A DNA stretch of 64,000 nucleotides. Origin: Myrica gale. Taxonomy: Eukaryota; Streptophyta; Magnoliopsida; Fagales; Myricaceae. Numbering within the stretch: the first letter of the stretch is position 1; the number at the start of each line of letters is the position of its first letter. Shown piece after piece: positions 32,901-45,785 of this stretch. The position numbers and the translations under genes are program-made. The notes below the pieces were generated by a model. It searched no databases. It was not told where the DNA came from and saw nothing but the letters and a program-made list of their open reading frames with translations. Location of the stretch: the NCBI GenBank assembly GCA_963930655.1, contig OZ005617.1, positions 9,984,501 to 10,048,500 of the forward strand, in the 5' to 3' direction.

Positions 32901-35900
32901 GACGAAGGGGGGCTTGGCTTTGCAGATTTATCATCTTGGAATAGAGCTGCCCTGTCTAAACATTTACGGCACTTGCTGGTGGATAATGGCCCATCTCTTT
33001 GGTTAGATGGGTTAAGACGTATCTCCTGACAGGAAGGAGTATCTGGAGCATTAAAACGCCTGGGAATAGATCTTGGAGCTCGAGGAAAATTTGGAGTTGA
33101 GGAAGCAGTATAGGGATGCCTTCAAGTATTCCATAGGAGATGAGCTAGCTATGATGTTGCGGCCATATGGCATTTGAAGACATTCATAGAATTGCTACTT
33201 TTTCTGAACACTTATCCCTGCTTCTCATTTCAATTTGGTGCCAACACTCCCTTACTTAATTTAAGACGACAGTGATGCCTAACAAACAAATCCAACCTGT
33301 CTTCATATCTGGGAAACAGGAATCAGTATCTAGTTATGATTTTGTCCATAGTACAAGTATTTATGCACATCCATCATGATCTATTCCGCATCAACATCAA
33401 CGATGGCAGAACAGCACATAAACTCACTCAAACCCCCCTTCAAGATTGAGACTTCAACTTGTCTTTTTTTCCACTGAGGGTGCTGCATGGGAAGCATTTC
33501 GAATACAACCAAGTCTGCTGCACATCATTTCTTAGCATTGGCAAAGCCCTTTCATTTCTAACAGCCAGCATATGCATTAGATTCACTTCTAGGCTTGCTC
33601 GCTCAAATTTTCTAATTTTTTCGTCTTGTTTTTTCTTTCGAGTAACTTGTCTAGTTGTTAAAAAGCAGTTTTCCTTGTCCTCTTTACAGCTAGTTCATCA
33701 CAAATTAGGTCTTTTTCCATCCTTCTTATTGGAAGCTTTGGTTAAATGAGTCATATAGCGAACATATGACCATAGCCTCTCCAAGTCATATACGACATGC
33801 ATCGATAGGACAACAAAACATCAAGCGGTATCATCATATTTACTCCAAATCTAAATGAGAAGTAACCAGAAAATCACTAACCTCTCCGAAACCAAGAAAT
33901 TTGAATGATGGGGTGCTTCTCTAGGGGAAGCTTCAGCATTCAACGATTTCCTGGGAGACTCTATTTTCACTACTACCCATCTAATATCACACAGCAGACC
34001 TTGGTAAAAACAAGATCCAGGTAGCATTTTCAAGGGTCTAACAAGCATTAGCCTTTGTTTATTCAGGAGCTAATGGGCAACAAAACGTGTAAACTCGAAC
34101 AGTAGATGCTCATTTTGCTTGATCTATCAAACACAGATGGCACAACTTTTGCATGCACATACATAAATAGGCAGCTTAAACGTGTCAACTATCAAGATGA
34201 CATAACTTCATTTTCTTAATCAATTGTATCTATCCAGTTACATCCAAGTCTTAAAAATTTAAAACTGTTTAAAATCACAAGATCACCATTCAAGTAAATT
34301 TACCTTGAGACGAAGTGAAGCAGTAAATATTTAAATTAGGCATATTATTCTTCTTCTATTGCAGAGGAGATAATGATGTGAAATTTTGAAAATGTGCAGT
34401 TCGCTGACCTTTTGACTTGTGTGTGTTCCCCTGTCCGCGGGCACAATCACATTCATTTACATCGATATATGACACTATATGTATGTACAAACAACAGAGG
34501 TGGAGTTCCGCTCCAGTCCTAAATATCAGATATTGAAAACACAATTTTCCATCCTATGAGAAATTTAGCAGAACTTGACATGCTTCAATATCCACTATAA
34601 AGCACAAGTTTAAAAATATACAACAAAGACAAGAATATCAAATGCGAGGTCTGACATATAAAACTATGGTCATGTTCTAGTACAACTAAGAAAACAGGAG
34701 TGCAAAATATATTCAACGTCATACCTCTCTCACAAGTTCCTTAACCCGCCTCAATGAATCAAGAATGCCAACATAAACTTCTTTGCCCTTCCGAATGACC
34801 CGAATGCCACAACCTTTTACTAGTTTTCCATTCGTTACCATGCAGCCAGCAACACGACCACTGCCACTGCTAAATATGGCTCGGATTTCTGTTGACCCAA
34901 TTGTTACTTGATCCTACGACACAGAAGCAATAACTATGAACTGTGACTATTCAGGAACAGAAGCATAAGCAACAAAACTATTAGCAGTTGGATAAGGCTA
35001 TTGCTGTACTCAACAAAACTATTAGGAAAATAACTACGACAGTTGGATAAGGTTATTTTCAGATCACTACAGCAGTGCTTGGATCCAATGGCAATACGAA
35101 AGAACAAAACAATCTGGGGATTGCAGCTCATATGAGCGTCCATCCAAATTATTGGAAGGCTAGATGTAAGTGACACCTGTACAAACTAGTACCAGACATG
35201 CACATCAAAATGCGTATGACACGGATGGACATACATAATAGCTACCCTGTGTGGCATCTACACAATGTGTCTTTAGTTTAAAAACATAACAAGAATAAAT
35301 TATCTGAATTAACCTCAACAGGCTCAAGAAGTCCTTCCATAGCATTCCTCACATCATCAATGAGTTCATAGATCACTCTATACAATCGAATCTCGACACC
35401 TTTGTTTTCTGCATAGCTTTTCACAGAACCTGGAGCTCTGACATTGAATCCCAATACGATAGCTTTGCTGGCAACTGCAAGATCAACATCACTGGAGCTC
35501 ACATCACCTGTTGCTTGTAAGAGGAACTTCAAGGTGACATTATCTTGCGGGAGCACCTGTAGGGATTGTCTGACAGCCTCGATGGATCCCTGGTGGTGAT
35601 GCAGGAAATTAAATTTGGTAACAAGTAACTACAGCCACACAAAAAGCTAGTAAAATTATTTCATATTAACCTGTCAACCAAATACAGAAGGTCCTTGCTA
35701 GTGTAGGTGAGCAAGCGCCATGCATTTGGGTTAATCACAACTATTCCTCCAATAAAGACACTCCTAATTTACACTTAACAAGTGTACTACTAATCAAATA
35801 TTATCCAAATCAAATTATGTATTTATTCCTCATCCCATAGCCATCAAGTTTAAGTCTAGAAAACTCATATTTAGGACCAATCAAGTTCTCAAGAAGTCGG

Positions 35901-38900
35901 TACAGCTACAATCTTCCTATGCAGCTTTAATTCAGTGGCATATCCAAATATTAGTTCATTTTCAATTACACAAAGGCTTTTATGCTGATGCCATTTTTGT
36001 TGTTTGGGAGATAACAAGAAAACCACAGATGCACAGTCCAGAATTTATAAATTGTACTGACTTAGCTCACAGTAAACTCTGGAAACTTAACACTGTCTCA
36101 AACTCTAAGCAGCAGGTAAATCAAGGAATTCAAACCTCGACCAAGAATGTGAAAGCGTACATAAAATTGAGGCTGCCCTAAGGAGTACATTTTGTCTTGG
36201 TACTATCCAGCGGATTAGGGCAAGACAAAACATACTTGCATTTCACAAGGTAATATGATTAACTAGCTAGTAATTGTTCACTTCAACGGATGGATCGACT
36301 ATCAAAAGAACAGAGGTACAATTTTGTATCCAATTTGGGACCTTTCTACTATGACCATTATCATAGGAAACGGAACTTAGGAGACTCTATCGTGGTACCA
36401 GAGTCAAAGTTGACAAACAACTCTCAGGAATGTGATGCCGTAGACGATGAAAGGAGCTTGGTAGAAATTGAAACAGAATGAATCATTAACGAATTTTTCC
36501 CGGACTTGGAAGCACCAAAGCGTCATAGATGATCACAGGATTGTTAAATCAAGGACAATTCTATATCACAGTTAGTGGCAGCGTTAAAAACAGTTTGGCT
36601 GTTAATTTTGGAATATATTTTCTGTTTTCAAGAAAATAAAAACACGGAAAACACTTCCAAACACCTCAATTTATTAATTTTCAAAACTACTCTCATTGAA
36701 AATTAATAAAGGAAAAAACAGATAAATTTAAAACTCCAATTCTTCTCCACACCAACTGCATAGAAGTCGCGGCAGAGATCCTCCGTAACCGAAGCAACGG
36801 CAGAGGAGGATCCATACGCGAAATGCAACCGAAGCAAGTTCTGGGATAAATATGCATACCTGAACATCAACCTTCATGATAATATTCAGCTGGTGCAAGT
36901 CTAATCCAGAGACCTTTCCGGCTGAAACTGCAGAAGCCCAGGAAGAAAGAGTAACCTTCCCATCTCCAGCCTTGGCCGATATTCGTTCATTTCGTAATGA
37001 CTCAGCACGTGACTCAGCCTTTTCACGGGCAATTTCAAGGGAGTCAACAACCTCGAATTCATCACCAGCAACTGGAACATTATTTATCCCAATCACCTGC
37101 AGATATATGTAAAACTAAATTGTAAGGGAAATTTAACCAAAACTCAAAAGAAAAATAAAAGCATTGGACAAAGCTCAGCCTGCTTCAGAGCAACCATCTA
37201 ATTTGCAGGGAAGCAACTCCAAAAGAAATTGAGTTAACTTAACAGTTGTCTAAGCCTAAGAGTATAGGAGACCACATCTTTGCCAAAACTGTGTATTGCT
37301 GAGGCAGAAGGCATCACTTTTTTTTTCCTTTGGGTGGGGCATTGGCTTTTTCTTAAGGTCTTGATTTTTTTTCTTTCTTATGGGGTAAAGGAGCAATTGA
37401 GGGCCAATATTAAAATGTGATTTGAGGAAAGGAGCGGGACCAGACCTTAAAGAGTCCACAGGAACAACCCCCCCCCCCCCAAAAAAAACAAAAAGTAAGA
37501 GAAATAAAGAATGCGGGGACATTGTCAAGTACAAAAAAAAAATAGGTAAAAAAGATAAATTCAGTAGAAATCTGTACAACTATATTGAACTTCTTGAATA
37601 TTTTTTTTTCGAATTGGGGTAAAGGGGTGTCACCAGTGATAATATCAGGGCAGAGGTTATAAGATTTTTGTACACTTATTCTTTAATACATTTAGTACAA
37701 CGATTTAGATATGGTTTTCCTAAGAGTATTCCCAGCCTAAATTGGAACTCGTATAGGAATTGTGTGACATGTCTTGTAGATTATGTAATAAGAAGACTGA
37801 CGTTTATGAATATGGTTGCTAAGTACTTCAGTGAAGTTTGTTGAATTTCGAGCTAAGGAGAGATGTACGTATACATAATCAAGTCTTTTACTTTAAAGCA
37901 AAATGTTACATGTTCTCAAAAGAAAGTTGTATGCTGTTAATAAGCCTTTCTTGCAAGTCCCTTGGTACGCATCTATTAAACGATCTTTGACAATGATCAT
38001 GTTTGCAACATTTTAAATTTATGAGCTTACTATATGTATTAAGAATTGTATATAGTATGATGAAAATAAATGAAAGCAAAGGAAAAAGGAAAGTACTATC
38101 ATAAATGTGCAACGTTCATAGGTTTTTCTTTTGACCATATGATGATGTGAATGGTACCTAAGCAAAAGGGGTGGATATGCAAGCCACACAGAAGTACGTA
38201 GAGAGGTGGTCCACCAAGATTTACATATCCTAAGAAGAAGCTCTTCTTGTTGGCCACAGACAGTGCAGTCAGTTCACAACTTAAGATACACAAGGATCAA
38301 TGTTCGTGGCCACTAAAAGTTTATCGATAAAAGTTTTCCAATTTTTACGATGAGCATGTGCTGTTAAGTATGCTTTCAAGAAGCTTTCAAAAGAGAAAAA
38401 ACTTAATAACATTTTACTACATGATGTAAATATTCAACTCTTTCTTTTTTTAAAAACCTTGCCTAGAGTTCCTTAAAATAAGTGAGTTTTTTTTTTATAA
38501 GTAAGCCAATATTATTAAAAAGAAGAAAAAAAAAGAACACGCAACAACGGAGTCAACAGTACAAGAGAATATACTGAAGAATCCTAACACAAGCAAACTA
38601 GACAACTAAGAAAAAGGGGAAACCAGAAAAGGGAACCTCAAGCCACCCCAGAAGCCAACGAGACTCTCCCAAGAAACAAAAGCACCCTCAACCCATTAGC
38701 CACCAAGACTCTCCCAAGAACTCTCACCCACCCTCATCCCCAAGACGCCACAAACGAATCCCCTAGCAGTCCAGCCCATAGCTTTTAGTCTTCCTAGCGA
38801 TCAAAGAAGATCCTTCATAGTTAACCGAAGACTTCAATCCCTTCAACTCCCTGAGCATCCTCCCCCCTGATTTTCTAAACTTTTGCGAATTAAGCGGCAC

Positions 38901-41900
38901 CCGATTGTGTTCCAACGCCGCAAAGAGGTCCCTCAGCTTTTCCTCTTGACCACCACACAACACTCCAACTATCTGACCCACAGAGGAAACCATGTCCAAG
39001 ACCCACGCCGGAGATTCCCCCCCCCCCTCACAACTTTACTAGGGAAACTGACCGCCAAGGGTTCGATCAAGGTATAGCTTCCATCCTCCGTCGTTAGAGA
39101 ATGAGATTCGAGAACTAGCTCTGCCACCTCCACCAAAGACAACTCCCGTCCTACAGTTCCCGCTGCATTAGCACTCCCACAACATCCCATCTACAATACT
39201 ATCAAACCGAGCCATCCCAACGACCTTCTCCGACTCAACACATTGACCAGGAGACTGAGAGCCCCCTAAACAGACAAATCCCAGCTTATCCCCTCCATCA
39301 GGACTGCCAGACCCCTCACCCGATAGCCCAAGACCATCACCACCCACCCCCACTACATTTCCCCTGCCCTGCCCCACTCCAAGAGCCGCACCCATCAGCC
39401 CATCAAAGCCCACCCCCTTATCTGCATCATAAAGCACTAAGGAGGACCCGACGACCCCAACTGGGCCATCAACGGCAAGATCCGACAAAAAAGAGACCCC
39501 CTGGGACGAGACAAACACGTCTTGAGGCAAAGAACCGGAGCTCGGCGGCAGCTCCGACGCCGGAAGGACCTCTGGGCTGCTATCCCGCACCCCCTCGGGG
39601 TCAACCTGCAACACCCCATTCTCGTTGCCCTAAACTAACTCGGAAATCAACGAGGGCCCCTCCACCATTCCATCCCTCTCAACAGCTTCAAAAGTCTGCA
39701 AACAAGGGTCCACGATCACATCTGTCACCAAAACAAGTGACTTTGGCATGTCCATCAGCTCTGCCGGAAACAGCTCCGGTGCCGGCGAGACTTCAGGGAC
39801 GTCATCACCCACCGCAGACGACGCCGGGGAGGAGCAGCGCGACAACGCCTGGGGGTGGGGACCACCTGCCGTGCCACCATGATCCATGAAGGCGCGGGAG
39901 CATACCCGAGAAGAACCCACATCTGCCGGAAGAGGTTCCGGCGCCGCCGAGACCTCCGGACTATCATCACCTATCACAGATGGCGCCGGCGAGAGGTAAC
40001 TCGACAACACCTGGGGGGTGGTCTCCTCCAACCAAGCCACCAGGCGCTACGGGGACTTGCGGGATCTCCACTCCCGACCCTTCGCCCAACACTCCACAGG
40101 TCACCAAAGGGGGAGGAGACAGGCCCAACACGATGCGCCCACGCCTGACCAGATCCAACAGGCCCGCACGGCCCAAGCCCTCGACTGATGCAAGCCATCA
40201 CAGAACTCACCCATCTTACCCAGCGCGAGAAAAAGGCTGTCCAACTCCAACTTTAAAAAAGATAGCCTAGCCTGAAAATCCTTCGAACAAAAGCAATCAC
40301 CCAAAGTCTCGTCAGCCGTAACTGCCTTAAATGCGTCCCCTTGGGAACATAAGAACCAGCAGTTTGTTTTGCAGACACGAGCTTTTGTTGCTCCCGCAAC
40401 ATCAATCTGCCGCCATCCTCTGAAGCACGCGAAGGCCTGACACCTTCCTTCGAAAATCGACCTTCCTCACTACTGTCAAAAGGACATTTCTCGCCGACCA
40501 CTGCCAAAGCCAAACCGGACTTAACAACATTAGCGAAGGAAACGTTAGATCGCACTCCAGCATCACCCTGAAGCACCACCTGGCGTCGACTGAAGGAAAA
40601 GACCACCTCCTTGAATACCTGGTTCAAAATCTGCCACACATGACCATTCTTGCCTTCAGGAATCCTCACCGCCCCAATCCTCCTTCGTCCACCATACTCG
40701 GCTACGGCCACAAATCTACCACCTTTGTTGGAACAGAGTTGCAACAAAAAACCACAATGAGACTCGTTAAACTTAGAAGCAAAATCAGCTCCAACACGAT
40801 TCGCCAGTAACCTGTCTGTCATGTTCACCATCCAGACTGCTCCAAACCTCCCCATCCTGATCACGACGAGAAACTTACACTCCATTCTGCTAACTTAACC
40901 ACTCCCTCAACACTAACCGAAACTTGAAATTCCTTGGACTCAATTCGAAAGTTACGAACAAACAACATCACAATCAGGGTTGCTCAGAAAGAGACTTAGC
41001 TTCTATGGAAAGACAACGGACAAATGCCATAACCCACAAGAAAACTGATCACTGTACTAACAGGGAACGGACACCACTAGCAATGACCGGAAATAGGATT
41101 GGAAAAGCACACTAGACGAGAGAGACACGAGAGAGAACCCATGCGCGAAAGGTTCAGCAGACTTGGTCCATGGATAATGCTTTGGGCAAATAAGTGAGTT
41201 ACAATAATAGAGTTCGTATTTTGTTATTATGTTTAGGTTTTGACAAAGTTTCATATTGTGAAGTTTTATTTAAAGTGTTAATCAAACTAGGATATTTGTT
41301 AAGATCTAATAAGTCATAGTTTTTGGAAGTTTCAAATCTTGTACATTATAAGACCATTGTTTGAGATTCTAACCCCTTATGGGAAGGGGGTGTTACAGAA
41401 GGGGCAGCCATGAGAGATTCAAGGGGAACAACCAACACCCCCCCCCCCACCCCCCAAACGACACACAATCCCAAAAAAGAAAAATTGCAGAGGGCAACAT
41501 TGACATTGTCAGGTATAAATAAAGAGAAAGAAAGACAAACTTAGTACAGACCTGTACGGGTGTAGAGGGTCCAGCTTCCTTAACACGATTTCCACTATCA
41601 TCAAATAACGCCCGAACCTGACCATGTGGATAACGAAAACATCCTTTAAAAGAACGAATTGTGAAGAGTCGACAAACATCCAAACTATATAGCTTAACAT
41701 GTCAAACTTCATTTGGTCACATAAACACTGGATTTATATTCAAAAAAGTTTCCTCAGATTTTCAAAGTCCTATTTACCAACCTTTCCAAAGGCTCCTCCA
41801 CAAACTACTACATCCCCCACTTTTAGAGTCCCATTCTGTACAATAAATGTAGCAAGTGGTCCTTTAGCTTTATGAAGTCCCGCCTCAATAACTGTGCCCT

Positions 41901-44900
41901 TTCCATTTCTATCAGGATTGGCCTTCAACTCTTGTAACTAAAAGAAACATGCAGATGGTTAGGATATCAAGGAGAAATCCAAAAGAGAAAGATGAAGATC
42001 TGTTTTTTTTTTGTCCAACTACTGGGCAGCATGATGAGAAGTACGACAACCCCCACAGCCGCACTTTTTACCAGAAAACACTAACATATTGACGAGGATG
42101 GTACTTCAATTCTAAAACTAAAATAGAATAGAAGAAATCATTCTTTCGTGAAATATATAAATTGAATTATATGTAATGAACAATAAATTTCATTTATTCT
42201 GCATCTAAATGTATCAAAATCCTTGTAATAATCTATTCTAGAGATATAATTATAATTATAACTGACAAACAACTAATACCAAGATTAGTGTTTAATAATG
42301 TCGAAGATAAATATAAAATCAGGCGTGGCCAAATTTGATTACAGCTCTGGCAAGATGCTAAGAGCCCTGTGCCTACATAATTTAAATACCACATCGGATT
42401 TGGTGAACAAAAGAGAACATTCTCACAAACGATTCAGAAAGGCAAACCCTATTGCAGATTCAGAATCCTATAGAATTTATGGTATATTTGGGCTTTTCAT
42501 ATGCCAAAGGGCAAACAATGGAGGGTGAAAGTGCGTGTACCCCTTTACCTAAAGGTGTTATTCTTACTCTTCTGGATCTGGTTTCACCCACTTTCCGGAA
42601 CAAATGGACCAAGACTAAGATGCATCATTCCAGGAGGAACAAAAAACTGGGCCATGCATGCAAAAATTTGTACTCTAGCTACTGATTCCAAAACCAAAAG
42701 ACTACTGATTCCAAAACCAAAAGATACAAGTGCAAATAAACATATGTACCAACAATAAATGGAACAACGAAAATGGGGAGTGAAATTCTCTTCCATGTTC
42801 TGAATACAATGTAATGGAGTACGATTGTTCTTGGCAATAAGAAAGAAAGAAATGCACTTTATTCCAAACAGAATATAAAAGCCCACTTGTTTGCACATCA
42901 GTAACATCTAACTCACCTCCGCAACAAGCATGACAGTTTCCAACAGATCATCTATCTTCTCGCCTTTAAGAGCGCTAATCTATTAAAAGGAGAACAAAAA
43001 CAGAAAGCTTAAAAGAAACCGTATATGGCATCTATACCAGATGTCTTCACAACTCCAGCACTTAAAGAGACAAAAACCTGAACCATCGGGACATCACCAC
43101 CCCAGTCTTCAGGCATTAGGCCAATCGAAGAAAGCTCTTGCATGACTCGTTCTTGATTTGCTCCATCTTTATCTATCTGATGCAATGGAAGAAATTAGAA
43201 TGGGAATCAGCAAGGCCTAAAGCCAAGACCAGGCAAAACAACTGCCAAAGTGTTTGTCCTCTCAACCATTTTATCCCTGAGAGGAAGAGAAAAGAGAAAA
43301 CCACACCATCTTAGCTCACATGCCTTATTTATAGCAATCACCATCGGTACTCCAGCTGCTTTGGCATGAGCTATGGCCTCATTTGTTTGAGGACGGATTC
43401 CATCGTCGGCAGCCACTACAATAATGGCAATGTCTGTCACACTTGCTCCACGAGCCCTCATTGCTCCAAAAGCCTACAGGACCGAGATAGTAGATATCAT
43501 TTAAAGCAAGTTACAGCTCGCCACTCAAACAAGGATGTCAAAGCCCACACATATAACCATAAGGGAAGAAATTTAAAGAACAAAAATTTCTACTAATGTG
43601 TTTTTCTTTGGGGGTGCTAAAAGTTAACACTTTTTTCCGGAAAGGGAAGAGTACCTCATGCCCAGGGGTATCAAGGAAAACACATGGCTGCACCTTGCCA
43701 TCTATTGGTACTAGCACCTTATATGCACCAATTCCTTGTGTAATCCCACCTGCTTCTGAGGCAGCCACCTGCAAATATCTAGTAATCAGGCCTCAGTTAA
43801 ATAATATGTATGACATGGTAGCACCAGTAGCACAAATTCCCATCTAAATTTGATATTGAAGTCAAACATGAGAAGGAGCAGTTTCTCTAAGATTATGCAT
43901 CTTAACCAAACCACGAAATTATCTTACAAAGAGAAAAAATAAAAGAAGTATGCCAACACTAGAAAACATAACAAAGCCATAAGACCTTATACCAACATGG
44001 TCATTGGAAAAGAAACTGAAAGGACCGTTAAGATGATTAAGCTTCCAAATGTACCTTGCTCTTCCGAATATAGTCCAAAAGGGTTGTCTGAAAAAGAGGG
44101 TAGGATAAAAGACATATTAGCAAAATTTACACATAGAGATACATGAATACTCCAACCAAAACCACGAAACTACAACCAAATAAATGCAAAAGGTCCAAAC
44201 AGAAAATAAGACTCCAACTAGCTCCATTTACCTTCCCATGATCCACATGACCCATTATCGTAATAACAGGGGGCCGATCTTCTAGTTTGTCCAAGTCTTC
44301 TTCATCAAGAATTTCCTTCTTTCTTGCCTTTTCTTCCACTTTAATGGGGTCGGCATCTAGTACTTCCACATCATGCTCTTTACAGATCATTTTTACCATA
44401 TCTTTGTCTAGAGTTTGCACACCATCAGGCTTAATCCCTTTTGAGTATAAATACCCAAGAATCTCACCTTCACCAATAGTCAAGTTGAATGCTAAATCCT
44501 CTATTAGCATACCTTCTTTGCCAACCTCAAGAATTTCTACTTTGACAGGAGCTGCCTCTTTGGCAGCCTGAAGTCTTGCTGCCTTCCGACTTGCTTTGGT
44601 CCATTTCCTCCCTTTTCTGCCAATGGCACTCCCAGGAATAGAGACCGAAAGTCCTGTTGTGTCCTCATCTAGAATGTCATTATTATTAACCATTCGTCTC
44701 CGTGGTCCTCCAGCTGGGACATTTTTTTTACGATAGTCATCTTTATGCTTTACCGGAGGAGGGCCTCTTCCTGGTCGTGCAGGGGCTAAAACTGATTGAG
44801 CAATCAGAGGATCAACTACCGATTTCTTGGAAGCAAATTTGTCAATCAAAATTGGTTTGCGGTCAGTAGTTTTCAAATTGGAACCAGTTTCATCAACCAC

Positions 44901-45785
44901 CGACAAATTTGGAACTGCCCCAACATCCTTCAAGATAACAGGTTTCTTTACCACAGGTGGAGAAGCTACAGAAGGCTTTGCTTGTAATTTTGGTTGAGGT
45001 CTCAAAGGTGGCTGAGGTGGTGTAAAAGAACTGGGGGCTTCAGACACAACGTTTCCCCTTCGCCCTATTTTAATCTCCTCCTTCTCAACTGTGCTACTAC
45101 TAGGCTTAGATGATGGTCCCTTTGCAACCTTTTGCACGGCTGTAACCGTGTCCCCTTTCCGCCAGACACTCTTTGAGGTTTTTGGATTTTGGTTAGGTTT
45201 ACCACTGGTCAAATTAGTACTTGTTTTAGACTCTGTAGATTTATTTACAAAACCACTTTCTCTCCTGCTTCCCAACTCGCTCGATCTTGAAGTTTCTAGT
45301 TTTTTTGCTGTTTCCAATACCTCTCCTAAGGACCCAATCACCTTATTCCTCTCCTCAACATCCCCTAACATTCTATCGTCAGAAGACTCCTCCCTGATTA
45401 TGGATGGGTCCCAAGTGAGTGAAAGGGCTTTGCCCTTGGACTCCGAGGACTTCAAAACTGGCTTAGGAGCAGGCTTTAGGAGAAAACCAGCATCACGACC
45501 ATCACCTTTACCTGCTCCTCCTGTATAGGTGGTATCAGATGAATTAAAGGACGCTGCATTCCGTTGCTCCGGGACGAGGTCAGTTGTTGTGAGGGAATAT
45601 TTACAGACAGACAACGACACCCAGTGCCAGCTCTTCTTCTTAACCGTATAATTTCGTTTAGACAAAGAAACCCTCCTAAAGAGCGAGGAGTGGGACCTTT
45701 CCGATGCTACACTGCTTCCCAAACTCACCAGGGAAGCCAGAGAAGCCATTGTTCCTTGCATACTTCCTACAACTAATATAAGCAT
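29907..45785 (-). CDS. FUG1: Chloroplast translation initiation factor IF-2
   Basis: IF-2 is the GTPase that brings initiator fMet-tRNA to the small plastid ribosomal subunit and promotes subunit joining. Twelve exons (- strand): 44232-45785, 44055-44087, 43655-43768, 43324-43473, 43078-43176, 42917-42979, 41782-41937, 41552-41617, 36860-37096, 35314-35589, 34725-34913, 29907-30068. Joined they give 1032 codons, near Arabidopsis FUG1 (about 1026), and all introns are phase 0. The start at 45785 (MLILVVG, then [13 protein letters not shown]) matches the FUG1 N-terminus; residues 1 to about 65 are Ser/Arg-rich, a plausible plastid transit peptide, followed by a Pro/Lys-rich linker and the IF2_N domain (about 420-490). 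G motifs: G1 GHVDHGKTT at 512-520, G3 DTPGHE at 562-567, G4 NKID at 616-619, G5 SALK at 652-655. The end is [13 protein letters not shown], as in plastid IF-2. The exon 4 donor is GC rather than GT. Two introns exceed 4 kb because of retroelements. Confidence 0.95.
30440..30482. repeat. Small perfect hairpin in the last IF-2 intron
   Basis: TAGTAAAAATCG (30440-30451) and CGATTTTTACTA (30471-30482) are perfect 12-bp inverted repeats with a 19-base loop. No target duplication was noticed, and function is unknown. Confidence 0.6.
32540..33110 (+). pseudogene. LINE reverse transcriptase fragment in the last IF-2 intron
   Basis: On the + strand in shifting frames: [20 protein letters not shown] at about 32630-32690, [20 protein letters not shown] at about 32708-32770, [18 protein letters not shown], and [20 protein letters not shown] then [10 protein letters not shown] near 32870-32975. 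These are the C-terminal RT and linker segments of plant LINEs. It has opposite orientation to the host gene and a different sequence from the LINE at 21-29 kb. No poly(A) tail or target duplication was found. Confidence 0.8.
37390..37620. repeat. Intronic tract resembling the sequence around IF-2 exon 8
   Basis: 37440-37590 (AGGAACAACCCCCCC..., AAAGAATGCGGGGACATTG, TCAAGTACA, AGATAAATTCAGTAGAAATC, TGTACAAC) aligns by eye with 41420-41560 (GGGAACAACC, a poly(C) run, CAACATTGACATTGTCAGG, AGACAAACTTAGTACAGACC, TGTACGGG), which runs up to the 3' splice border of exon 8. It appears to be an old duplication of the exon 8 flank within the next intron, with any exon copy decayed. Confidence 0.5.
38489..41187 (-). 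mobile_element. ORF1-only LINE-type retroposon, 2.7 kb, with 13-bp target duplication
   Basis: It lies in the intron between IF-2 exons 8 and 9. The 13-mer AAATAAGTGAGTT occurs immediately at both ends (38476-38488 and 41188-41200), a perfect target-site duplication of non-LTR type. On the - strand the element begins at 41187, has about 300 bp of leader, a 210-residue open frame (40885-40253), a longer GC-rich region of broken frames down to 38763, and ends in TTTTTAATAATATTGGCTTAC followed by an A-rich tail (poly(T) on the + strand at 38487-38495). No endonuclease or RT motif is seen anywhere in it. Same orientation as the host gene. Confidence 0.85.
40253..40885 (-). CDS. ORF1-like protein of the retroposon, 210 residues
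   Basis: The frame starts [20 protein letters not shown] and includes a conserved-looking block with [20 protein letters not shown] and [20 protein letters not shown], a type of ORF1 N-terminal region I associate with plant LINE proteins (a basic, aromatic-rich region ending in I-P-E-G and W). No zinc knuckle or DUF4283 core is recognisable. Downstream frames ([20 protein letters not shown] at about 40240; [15 protein letters not shown] and [17 protein letters not shown] near 38930-38810) look like the continuation of the same protein after frameshifts. The protein is probably not made by the host, since it lies in an intron. Assignment is inference from memory. Confidence 0.5.
   Translation of the reverse strand: MECKFLVVIRMGRFGAVWMVNMTDRLLANRVGADFASKFNESHCGFLLQLCSNKGGRFVAVAEYGGRRRIGAVRIPEGKNGHVWQILNQVFKEVVFSFSRRQVVLQGDAGVRSNVSFANVVKSGLALAVVGEKCPFDSSEEGRFSKEGVRPSRASEDGGRLMLREQQKLVSAKQTAGSYVPKGTHLRQLRLTRLWVIAFVRRIFRLGYLF

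Noticed and set aside
37468..37481. Poly(C) runs at 37468-37481 and 41440-41456 as functional elements
   Set aside because: They are simple homopolymers, prone to slippage and sequencing error, and are covered by the weak duplication noted separately.
39168..40210. Several overlapping 60-150 residue open frames on both strands in a GC-rich block
   Set aside because: They lie inside the intronic retroposon (38489-41187), have Pro/Gly-rich chance composition, and only the - strand pieces plausibly continue its broken ORF1.
45091..45528. A 145-residue + strand open frame
   Set aside because: It is the antisense of IF-2 exon 1, whose - strand reading matches the family throughout.
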